12,887 bases of DNA from Acidobacteriota bacterium (GTDB lineage: Bacteria; Acidobacteriota; Terriglobia; Acidiferrales; UBA7541). The notes under the pieces are model-generated. The model made no database searches. It saw nothing but the letters and a program-made list of their open reading frames with translations, and had not been told where the DNA came from. Position 1 is the stretch's first letter, and every line of letters begins with the position of its first letter. The position numbers and the translations under genes are program-made. Positions 1 through 5,367 of this stretch are shown one piece after another. The stretch spans positions 6,375 through 19,261 of the forward strand of contig PMOV01000124.1 in assembly GCA_003161195.1 (NCBI GenBank), in the 5' to 3' direction.

Positions 1-1382
1 AGTTTTCCGGAAGCGCCGGTGAGGGCGTAGATGGGGAGATAGCCAGCGATGATGACGGCGACGGAATAAAAAATGGGACGATCGACATCGCGGGCGGCCA
101 GCAGGATGACTTCGCGGAGATTGTAGGACTGGCCGTGGCGCAGGCCGAGTTCGCGGTAGATATTTTCCACCATGACGATGGTGCCGTCGATCAAGATGCC
201 GAAGTCGATGGCGCCGATGGAGAGGAGGTTGGCGGCTTCGCCGGTGGCGTGGAGGAAGATGAAGGCGAAGAGAAGGGCCAGGGGGATGGTGAGAGCGGTG
301 ATTAACGCGGCGCGCAGGCTGACGAGGAAAAAGATTAGGACTACCAGGACGAGGGCCATGCCACGAATGAGGTTCCACTCGACGGTGTCAGTGGTGACGC
401 GGACGAGGTCGCTGCGGTCGTAGTAGGGATGGACTTTTACGTCTGGGGGAAGAATGCCGCTGTTGAGTTCGTCAGTTTTTTTCTCGACGCCGCGCAGGAC
501 GGTTTGCGCTTGTTCGCCGGTGCGCATCAAGATAACGCCTTCGACGGCGTCGTCGTTCTTTTCGTAGCCGAAGATGCCGAGGCGGGGGGCGTGGCCGATT
601 TCCACGCGGCCAACGTCCTTAAGGCGCACGGGGACGCCATTGGCGCTGCCGACCACGACTTCGCCGATATCGTCGACGCTGGTGAGCAATCCGATGCCGC
701 GCACGTAATAAAATTGGCCGCCTTGCGTGTAGAAACCGCCGCCGGTATTGGAATTGTTGGCGGAAAGTGCGGCGATGACGGCGACCACGGAGAGATGAAA
801 ATTGTTGAGCTTCACCGGATCGAGGAGGACGTGGTACTCCATCGTCGGGCCGCCGAAGCCTGAATCGTCGGCGACGCCCGGGACGCTGCGATAGGCGCGC
901 TCGAGAACCCAGGCTTCGATGGTGTGCAATTCCTGCGGGCTGCGGTCCGGGCTATCGATGACGTAGCGGTAGACGAGTCCGCTGGGACTGAAGAGCGGGG
1001 CCATGCTGGGGGTTACGCCGCTCGGCAGCGAAGCGTCGGAGATGCGCTGAAAAATTTGTTGGCGTGCGAAATAGGGATCGGTGTTGTCTTCGAAGGTGAG
1101 GATGACGTCGGAGAGGCCGTAGAGGGAGATGGAACGCATGACGCGCAGCTTGGGCGTACCGTTCATGGCGAGTTCGAGCGGCAGGGTGGTGAGGCGCTCC
1201 ACTTCTTCGGCGGCGTGGCCGGGCCACTGGGTGATGAGTTCGACGATGGGCGGGGAGAGGTCCGGGTAGGCGTCTACGGGCATGCGCTGGAAGGACATGG
1301 CACCGGCGATGATCACCAGGACGGTGAAGAGCAGGACCACGAAGCGCTGCTTGAGCGCGAACTGGACGATGCGATGGATCAC
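1..1382 (-). CDS. czcA: CzcA/CusA-family heavy-metal RND efflux pump, N-terminal part (cut by window edge)
   Basis: Inner-membrane proton-driven pump of a tripartite heavy-metal exporter; the first 460 residues are present of a family usually over 1000 long. The N-terminus reads MIHRIVQFALKQRFVVLLFT, with transmembrane helix 1 at about residues 11-31, followed by the typical 'FQRMPVDAYPDLSPP' and 'TQWPGHAAEEVE' porter-domain segments. Transmembrane helices resume near residue 335. Helix 4 has DFGILIDGTIVMVEN, matching the HME-RND signature DFGx3DGAx3VEN (T for A), with the proton-relay acids at D393, D399 and E406. That version of the motif is known from divalent-cation pumps (CzcA/CnrA type); Cu/Ag pumps of the CusA type lack the first Asp. 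The GTG start at 1382 is chosen because it gives the standard N-terminus and no ATG occurs between it and the in-frame stop at 1431-1433. It is the last gene seen of the operon, 54 bp after the adaptor gene. The substrate is inferred from the motif only. Confidence 0.95.
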   Translation of the reverse strand, partial: MIHRIVQFALKQRFVVLLFTVLVIIAGAMSFQRMPVDAYPDLSPPIVELITQWPGHAAEEVERLTTLPLELAMNGTPKLRVMRSISLYGLSDVILTFEDNTDPYFARQQIFQRISDASLPSGVTPSMAPLFSPSGLVYRYVIDSPDRSPQELHTIEAWVLERAYRSVPGVADDSGFGGPTMEYHVLLDPVKLNNFHLSVVAVIAALSANNSNTGGGFYTQGGQFYYVRGIGLLTSVDDIGEVVVGSANGVPVRLKDVGRVEIGHAPRLGIFGYEKNDDAVEGVILMRTGEQAQTVLRGVEKKTDELNSGILPPDVKVHPYYDRSDLVRVTTDTVEWNLIRGMALVLVVLIFFLVSLRAALITALTIPLALLFAFIFLHATGEAANLLSIGAIDFGILIDGTIVMVENIYRELGLRHGQSYNLREVILLAARDVDRPIFYSVAVIIAGYLPIYALTGASGK

Positions 1383-1436
1383 GAAGTTTGGCTCGTAGAC
1401 ATGGGCACGTTTCTTTTGCGTCGCTGGTGGTTAGTG

Positions 1437-2654
1437 CTAGTGCTCCAGGGAATTTTTGAATTGCAGGAAGAGGCTGCCGTCGCCTACGACCTTGTCGCCG
1501 GCTTGCAAGCCATTTTCGATGCGCGTGCGGCCGTCGCTGCTGGCGCCGATTTTCACGATGCGGCGGGCGAATTTGTTGCTGTCGACCTGCAGATAGACGA
1601 AAGGGACATTTTCGGAATCGTGCAGGACGGAAGCGTCGGGAACGCTGAGGGCGTCGCTCACGGCTCCCGCTTGCACTACGGCGGTAACGTACATGTCCTT
1701 CTTGAGCTTGCTGCCAGGATTGGCGGCCACGATGCGAGCTTGCAGCGTGCGGGTGGTGGGATCGAGCGCAGGGGCGAGATAAGAAATTTTACCGTGAAAT
1801 TTGTCCGGGTAACTGTCGGTGTCGATTTCCACTGGGTCGCCAACATGGACGTAGGCGAGATCGCTCTGATAGACGTTGACCAGCACCCAGACGTTGCTCA
1901 TATCGGAGATGGTGAAACACTGCGTGGCGCCGGCCTGCAGCAACTGGCCGGGGCCAACGAGGCGTTCTACGATTTCGCCGGCCACGGGAGCGAGCACCGG
2001 GACTTCGGAAGTGGCCTTGGTGTCCGCAAATTTTTCGGGATCCTTAATGCCTAGGACGCGGAGGGCGTCTTCGCTGGATTGCAAATCGGCCAGGGCGGCG
2101 GCGCGGTCGGATTCCGCCTGCTGCAGGTCGCGCTCGGCGATGGCTTTGTGCTCGAACAAATCCTTGGAGCGGTCGTAGTTTTTGTCAGCGAGGAGATAAA
2201 CACTTTTGGATTTGAGATACGTGGAGCGGGCGGCGGAATAATCGGGGCTGCTGACGATCAAGAGCGGTTGATTAAGATGTACGACCTGGCCGGGATCGGC
2301 GAGAATTTTTTCGACGGGGCCGCCGATGGCGGAAAAAACCGGCGTGGTGGCGAAGGCGTTGTAGGCCACGGCGCCGGTAAGGCGGAGGACGCGCGGGAGG
2401 CGGGATTTTTCGACCAGCACGACCTGCACGTGGGCCATTTGTTCCTGCGGCACGGTGAAGAGCGAGGCAGTGTCGCTCTTGCTGTCGTTGGTGGAGAACG
2501 AGGTCATCTGGGATTCCGATTCGCCGGGAGCGCCGGAGCCGCAGCCGGCCAATGGCAGGCAAGACGCAACGATTATGGCGAGAGCGAGAAATGCGGGCGC
2601 CGCTAGTTGATTTGCTCGCGGATGCAACGAGTGTCGAGTACGCGAAAATTTCAT
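1437..2654 (-). CDS. HlyD/CzcB-type RND periplasmic adaptor, predicted lipoprotein
   Basis: Membrane-fusion protein that joins the RND pump to the outer-membrane channel across the periplasm; 405 aa, a usual length. A hydrophobic N-terminus (residues 17-37) ends in the lipobox LAGC, so Cys38 is the likely lipidated residue. The two half-lipoyl motifs are at about 104-135 ('FSAIGGPVEKILADPGQVV') and 219-250 ('PVLAPVAGEIVERLVGPGQ'). The helical hairpin lies between them at about 138-200, the beta-barrel at about 255-330 (with 'ALDPTTRTLQARI'), and a membrane-proximal domain at the C-terminus. The ATG at 2654 overlaps the stop of the channel gene as ATGA, and a GAGG Shine-Dalgarno lies about 8 nt upstream, so the two genes are probably translationally coupled. 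There is no His/Met-rich metal-binding N-terminal extension of the kind seen in some CzcB/CusB proteins. Confidence 0.95.
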   Translation of the reverse strand: MKFSRTRHSLHPRANQLAAPAFLALAIIVASCLPLAGCGSGAPGESESQMTSFSTNDSKSDTASLFTVPQEQMAHVQVVLVEKSRLPRVLRLTGAVAYNAFATTPVFSAIGGPVEKILADPGQVVHLNQPLLIVSSPDYSAARSTYLKSKSVYLLADKNYDRSKDLFEHKAIAERDLQQAESDRAAALADLQSSEDALRVLGIKDPEKFADTKATSEVPVLAPVAGEIVERLVGPGQLLQAGATQCFTISDMSNVWVLVNVYQSDLAYVHVGDPVEIDTDSYPDKFHGKISYLAPALDPTTRTLQARIVAANPGSKLKKDMYVTAVVQAGAVSDALSVPDASVLHDSENVPFVYLQVDSNKFARRIVKIGASSDGRTRIENGLQAGDKVVGDGSLFLQFKNSLEH

Positions 2655-4012
2655 GGCAAGACCCTCGTCCCCACGGCTTGGCGCATCTGTTCGACCGCGG
2701 TCATGTAACTGGCCAACGCCTGGCGATAGGCCAATTGGTTGGCGCGATAGGTGCGTTCGGAATCCAGATAGTCGAGCAAGCTGGCGGCGCCGCGCTTGTA
2801 GGAGTATTCGCTGATGTCGCGCGATTCCTTGGCTTGATCGACATAGCCGCCCTGATAGAGGCGGATAATTTCATCGTTGGATTTGAGATTGGCGAAGGCG
2901 CTGGTGACGTCGGTGAGGACCTGCTGGGCGGCCTCGAGTTGCTGTTCCTGCGCCTGGGTGATGGCGTATTTGGTGCGGGCGATTTCGCCCTGATTGCGGT
3001 CAAAGATGGGCAAGTCGATGTTGAAGTAAAAGGCGCCGCTGCTTTGGCCGTTGGTGTGCGTGTAGTCAAAGGACACGTTGAGGTCGCGCTTGCCGTTGGC
3101 TTCGGCAAGAGTTTCCTGGCTGCGCGCGGCGACTACGCCCTGCTGGGCGGCTTGCAAATCCGGACGCGAGCGCAACGCCAAAGCCTTCAGATCGTCGAGC
3201 CCTTCGCGAATGGGGTCGTAGGCGAGCTGGCCAGCGACGTCGTAGTTATCGGGCACGGATTCGAAGCCGAGATATTGGCGCAACGAAGCCAGCGCCTGCA
3301 ACTTGGCAACGCGCGCGGAAGAGAGGTCGCTTTGAAATTGCAGCAATTGCAGGCGAATCTTGAGCAGATCGCCTTCACTCATGTCTCCGAGTTTGTACCG
3401 CTCGTTGGAGATGTCCACGGTCTGCTGAAAGCTATCGAGATCCTGATTGGCGAGGTCGATGGTCGACTGCGCGAGCAGCACGGCCACGAATTGCTGCGAA
3501 AGATTAAAAATGAGCTGGCGCTGGTTGTCGTTGACGGTGTCGCGGGTTTGTTCCGTTTGGTCGCGCGCAGCTTCGAGACGATGTTGGCGCTTCCTACCGC
3601 GTTCGAACAAATAGCCAATGCCAATATCAAATTGCGCCTGCGTGTTCAGATAGCTGGTACCAAATTCCTCGGGATGAAAGAGCGGAAAGAACTGCGAGTC
3701 CCAGGAAATGACGGGATTGGGGCGCAGGTTGGCGGTGATTTCCTGCGCTTGATTTTGCAGGATGGTGGTGCGCGCGGCGGCGAGTGCGTGATCATGCTGC
3801 AGCGCCAGGCGAATCGCATCGTCCAGCGTGATGCGCACCGGAGGCGGCTGCGTGGTGTCCGCGCGCGGCGGGTTGGCCGGCTGCGGCGGCAGGGGATTCT
3901 GTTGCGCAGCGGCAATCGCCTGTGGCAACGCGGGCGCGGGCATCAGCACAGCGAGAGCTGCGCACACTACACATGCCACAAACAGTGTGGCCGGGGCCGA
4001 TCCTTTCTCCAT
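2651..4012 (-). CDS. TolC/CzcC-type outer-membrane efflux channel
   Basis: Outer-membrane channel of the tripartite metal exporter; 453 aa from this start. Residues 1-30 form a signal peptide (MEKGSAPATLFVACVVCAAL, then a small-residue stretch), followed by a Pro-rich linker (about 38-60) and two outer-membrane-efflux-protein repeats. The first starts at 'ITLDDAIRLALQHDHALAAA', the usual opening of the family; the second begins about halfway, near 'LALRSRPDLQAAQQGVVAAR'. The C-terminal part is predicted long helix ('YKRGAASLLDYLDSERTYRA'). The ATG at 4012 was chosen because it gives a clean signal peptide and has a GAGG 9 nt upstream. ATGs at 4027 and 4054 are in frame and would add 5 and 14 residues. 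The gene sits 74 bp after the small CPVC gene, with a hairpin in the gap, and overlaps the adaptor by 4 bp. Confidence 0.93.
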   Translation of the reverse strand: MEKGSAPATLFVACVVCAALAVLMPAPALPQAIAAAQQNPLPPQPANPPRADTTQPPPVRITLDDAIRLALQHDHALAAARTTILQNQAQEITANLRPNPVISWDSQFFPLFHPEEFGTSYLNTQAQFDIGIGYLFERGRKRQHRLEAARDQTEQTRDTVNDNQRQLIFNLSQQFVAVLLAQSTIDLANQDLDSFQQTVDISNERYKLGDMSEGDLLKIRLQLLQFQSDLSSARVAKLQALASLRQYLGFESVPDNYDVAGQLAYDPIREGLDDLKALALRSRPDLQAAQQGVVAARSQETLAEANGKRDLNVSFDYTHTNGQSSGAFYFNIDLPIFDRNQGEIARTKYAITQAQEQQLEAAQQVLTDVTSAFANLKSNDEIIRLYQGGYVDQAKESRDISEYSYKRGAASLLDYLDSERTYRANQLAYRQALASYMTAVEQMRQAVGTRVLP

Positions 4013-4028
4013 GGAAATAAACCTCATG

Positions 4029-4046
4029 GGTCCCGCAAGGGGGACC
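4029..4046 (-). promoter_or_regulatory. hairpin between the CPVC gene and the channel gene
   Basis: GGTCCC and GGGACC are a perfect 6-bp inverted repeat around a 6-nt loop. On the minus-strand mRNA the hairpin ends just before the GAGG that serves the channel start at 4012. No T-run follows, so it is not an obvious terminator. It may modulate ribosome access or mRNA stability; this is an inference from position only. Confidence 0.4.
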
Positions 4047-4086
4047 AATCGCAAATCAGGGGCGTGACGATGGACGGGGGTGCGGG

Positions 4087-4365
4087 CTAAGAAAACGCCG
4101 GGGGGGCGCGGGGGGAAGTGTCCCGCGGAATTTCGGGAGAGCTGACGAACGCGTGCGTCCGCGCTTCGAGCGGCTTAATCGAGGCCACTAATACGATGCC
4201 GGGAGACGGCGCAAGCACCGCTGCACCAATCGCCGAGCATACCGGGCAGATGTGGGTGCCGGAAGGTGCGCTCGTCAAATCGGCGCAAAAGTGCAGTTGC
4301 GCACCCAGGAAGAGGATCCCGAGCAACAGTGCCAGCAATCGAACATGTCGTGCGCGACTTGGCAT
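4087..4365 (-). CDS. small secreted CPVC-motif protein, first gene of the efflux operon
   Basis: A 92-aa protein with a basic N-terminus (MPSRARHVR), a hydrophobic segment at about residues 9-27, then 'SGTHICPVC' with Cys40 and Cys43 (and Cys27), a small-residue hydrophobic stretch (about 44-62), and a polar tail ending PRAPPAFS. This is the layout of an exported or membrane-anchored periplasmic protein with a possible metal-binding or redox CxxC. It resembles the general plan of the DUF2946-type proteins found near TonB copper receptors and metal exporters; that comparison is from memory and unconfirmed. It is a divergent paralogue of the protein at 4916-5212 (shared CxVC, 'IV.(V/L)AS..PL' and C-terminal RAPP). 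The ATG at 4365 is preferred over an upstream start at 4458 because it begins right at the signal peptide and lies downstream of the promoter at 4383-4412. No Shine-Dalgarno is visible and the leader would be only about 10 nt. Confidence 0.75.
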   Translation of the reverse strand: MPSRARHVRLLALLLGILFLGAQLHFCADLTSAPSGTHICPVCSAIGAAVLAPSPGIVLVASIKPLEARTHAFVSSPEIPRDTSPRAPPAFS

Positions 4366-4382
4366 GGGTGGTTGAATTGGCA

Positions 4383-4412
4383 AGAATAGGCCGTAACAGC
4401 GGCAGGGGTCAA
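4383..4412 (-). promoter_or_regulatory. sigma70-like promoter of the metal-efflux operon
   Basis: Reading the minus strand, TTGACC (4412-4407) and TATTCT (4388-4383) are separated by 18 bp, a near-consensus pair. The predicted start of transcription, about 4376, lies roughly 10 nt before the ATG at 4365, so the first mRNA is almost leaderless. The spacer contains a dyad, GCCG-6 nt-CGGC (4390-4403). An operator inside the spacer is how MerR-family metal sensors work, but no regulator gene is visible in the window and an 18-bp spacer is close to the normal length, so metal control is only an inference. Confidence 0.6.
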
Positions 4413-4504
4413 GCGCGGTGAGGGAGGCCGGAACGCCGAACCGGCGCCAGCGGTCCAAATTATCCTTTCCGGAGCGATTTCTGCGGGGTCCGAAAATCTC
4501 TAGT

Positions 4505-4531
4505 CCGCTGCCGGTAGTGGGTCAGTTTGAA
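4505..4531. repeat. left target duplication plus left terminal inverted repeat
   Basis: CCGCTGCC at 4505-4512 is repeated exactly at 4788-4795. It directly abuts the left 19-bp inverted repeat GGTAGTGGGTCAGTTTGAA (4513-4531). An imperfect continuation, TGAGGG at 4537-4542, has its mirror at 4761-4766. Confidence 0.9.
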
Positions 4532-4787
4532 ATTTATGAGGGTTGCTCCTCTCCTAAGCTTCTGAGAAGATGGGAGCGTGAAGAAGCGGCTGGAAATTTC
4601 GGCATTTGTCGGAGTTGTAAATTTCGCGGTGGTCTTCTCCGTGTACCGCCTAATCCACTTTCATCCCGTCGCGGTTCCGCACGTAGATGCCATATATGGC
4701 TTTCTTTTCGGGGCGATCAGTGCGACGGCATTTTTTGCGGCTTGGCCCGCTTTCAAAACTCCCTCAGATTCAAACTGACCCACTACC
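4513..4787 (+). mobile_element. 275-bp non-autonomous mobile element carrying a small membrane-protein gene
   Basis: The element is bounded by perfect 19-bp terminal inverted repeats (4513-4531 and 4769-4787) and flanked by a perfect 8-bp direct duplication, CCGCTGCC (4505-4512 and 4788-4795). Removing the element and one copy restores a continuous site, so insertion by a DDE-type transposase is the simple explanation. No transposase is inside; an active relative elsewhere would have to mobilise it. Ends starting GG and an 8-bp duplication occur in families such as IS1595 and ISL3, but I cannot assign one. By eye the interior is less GC-rich than its neighbours. The only sensible open frame is the one at 4578-4778, which fills most of the element. 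Confidence 0.85.
4578..4778 (+). CDS. 66-aa predicted two-helix membrane protein inside the mobile element
   Basis: The frame reads MKKRLEISAFVGVVNFAVVF onward, starting with GTG at 4578. It has a basic N-terminus, a hydrophobic helix at about residues 7-26, a short loop with several His (HFHP, PHVD), a second helix at about 37-58, and a polar tail 'KTPSDSN'. The tail and TGA stop (4776-4778) are encoded by the right terminal inverted repeat, so gene and element end together. GAGAAG about 8 nt upstream could act as a weak ribosome site; GGGAG lies too close to the GTG. An inverted pair GCTCC (4545-4549) and GGAGC (4573-4577) could hide the start region. No family is recognised. It could be a passenger gene, a small toxin-like membrane peptide, or a relic; protein-like composition and tidy topology favour a real gene. 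Confidence 0.6.
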   Translation: MKKRLEISAFVGVVNFAVVFSVYRLIHFHPVAVPHVDAIYGFLFGAISATAFFAAWPAFKTPSDSN

Positions 4788-4795
4788 CCGCTGCC
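4769..4795. repeat. right terminal inverted repeat plus right target duplication
   Basis: TTCAAACTGACCCACTACC at 4769-4787 is the exact reverse complement of 4513-4531 and is followed directly by the second copy of CCGCTGCC (4788-4795). Confidence 0.9.
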
Positions 4796-4796
4796 C

Positions 4797-4829
4797 ATTG
4801 GGATGCAACGGATTGTTGATTGGGATGCA
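4797..4829 (+). repeat. 11-bp direct repeat with 22-bp period upstream of the CxxC/TonB genes
   Basis: ATTGGGATGCA occurs exactly at 4797-4807 and 4819-4829. A period of 22 bp is two helical turns, which would place both copies on the same face of the DNA, as for a dimeric or tandem-binding regulator. It lies immediately right of the mobile element and upstream of the plus-strand genes. A regulatory role is inferred. Confidence 0.5.
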
Positions 4830-4836
4830 TGCAAAC

Positions 4837-4864
4837 AACGCTTGCAACCAAAAACGAGCGTTTT
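4837..4864 (+). terminator. weak hairpin with T-run downstream of the mobile element
   Basis: AACGCTTG (4837-4844) can pair with CGAGCGTT (4855-4862) with one G-T wobble, loop 10 nt, and TTTT at 4861-4864. It could weakly end transcripts leaving the element, or be part of the leader of the CxxC gene. The stem is short and partly AT, so confidence is low. Confidence 0.25.
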
Positions 4865-4915
4865 CCGTCTAAGCTGGAACGGAAAGGTGTACTCGCACCG
4901 ACCGTGCCCTCGGAA

Positions 4916-5212
4916 ATGCAAAGGTCCTTCACGCGCGAAAGACTTGGGCTGCGACGCGGCTTGGCACTGTTTGCCTGCTTCGCGTTGCTGTATTTCGCGT
5001 GCGGCGGCGCGCTGCTGCACGAGCATACCAACGGCCCCGAAACGCCGTGCCACGTTTGCCAGACGCTGCACATGCCGGCACTGGCGACGGCCAGCGTGGC
5101 GTTTGCCGTGGCGCCGGCGCCGATTGTCTGGCTAGCGTCAACCCCGCTGCATGTCGCGCCAAACGATTCCTTTTCGCTGCACCGCCCTTCCCGCGCCCCC
5201 CCTCTCGCATAA
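4916..5212 (+). CDS. small secreted CHVC-motif protein, paralogue of the efflux-operon leader protein
   Basis: A 98-aa protein with a basic N-terminus (MQRSFTRERLGLRR), a hydrophobic segment at about 15-34 that itself contains Cys21 and Cys29, 'LHEH' (His35, His37), then 'PETPCHVCQTLHMP' with Cys45 and Cys48, an Ala/Val-rich hydrophobic stretch, and a polar tail ending PSRAPPLA. The order of parts, the CxVC, 'IVWLASTPL' and RAPP tail match the protein at 4087-4365. The start at 4916 was chosen to agree with that paralogue; ATG at 4829 and TTG at 4820 are in frame and would add about 30 polar residues before the signal segment. No clear Shine-Dalgarno is seen at either. It precedes the TonB receptor by 155 bp on the same strand. 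Its context suggests periplasmic metal binding or transfer; the function is unproven. Confidence 0.75.
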   Translation: MQRSFTRERLGLRRGLALFACFALLYFACGGALLHEHTNGPETPCHVCQTLHMPALATASVAFAVAPAPIVWLASTPLHVAPNDSFSLHRPSRAPPLA

Positions 5213-5246
5213 GTAGCGTAACTCCTCGCAAGAACTGAAGTTTCTC

Positions 5247-5286
5247 TAACGCGTCGGCTTCGTGCCCGCGTTAACGCCATTTTTTT
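5247..5286 (+). terminator. hairpin followed by T-run between the CHVC gene and the TonB receptor (possible attenuator)
   Basis: TAACGCG (5247-5253) pairs perfectly with CGCGTTA (5267-5273), and GGC/GCC inside the loop can extend the stem past a 2-nt bulge. Seven T residues follow at 5280-5286, but 6 nt after the stem, which is further than in an ideal intrinsic terminator. It may end part of the transcripts from the small gene or act as an attenuator for the receptor gene. Confidence 0.4.
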
Positions 5287-5323
5287 CGGCGGCACCGATT
5301 CACAACCTCGAAACACGCGCATA

Positions 5324-5360
5324 CCTGGTCTCCTACCAGGCCCCTTCGCAGGGGATGGAG
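5324..5360 (+). promoter_or_regulatory. two tandem hairpins directly before the Shine-Dalgarno of the TonB receptor
   Basis: CCTGGT (5324-5329) pairs with ACCAGG (5335-5340) around a 5-nt loop. The next base begins CCCCT (5341-5345), which pairs with AGGGG (5350-5354) around the 4-nt loop TCGC. The ribosome site GGAG (5357-5360) follows 2 nt later and the ATG is at 5368, a spacing of 7. Two perfect hairpins stacked against the ribosome site suggest control of translation or mRNA protection; no known riboswitch or leader family is recognised. Confidence 0.5.
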
Positions 5361-5367
5361 AAAAATA

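Noticed and set aside
924..2054. A 376-codon plus-strand frame
   Set aside because: It runs opposite the RND pump and adaptor genes across their intergenic gap and shows no family features.
2552..4090. A 512-codon open frame on the plus strand opposite the TolC-type gene
   Set aside because: It is an antisense shadow: the minus strand encodes a clear outer-membrane efflux protein with signal peptide and family repeats, and long opposite frames are expected in GC-rich DNA.
4066..4130. A G-rich stretch near the end of the CPVC gene as a G-quadruplex or special signal
   Set aside because: It lies in and just after the coding end of a Pro-rich tail; codon composition explains it.
4366..4458. 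A longer start (4458) for the small CPVC gene
   Set aside because: It would place the start upstream of the promoter at 4383-4412 and add 31 residues before the signal segment.
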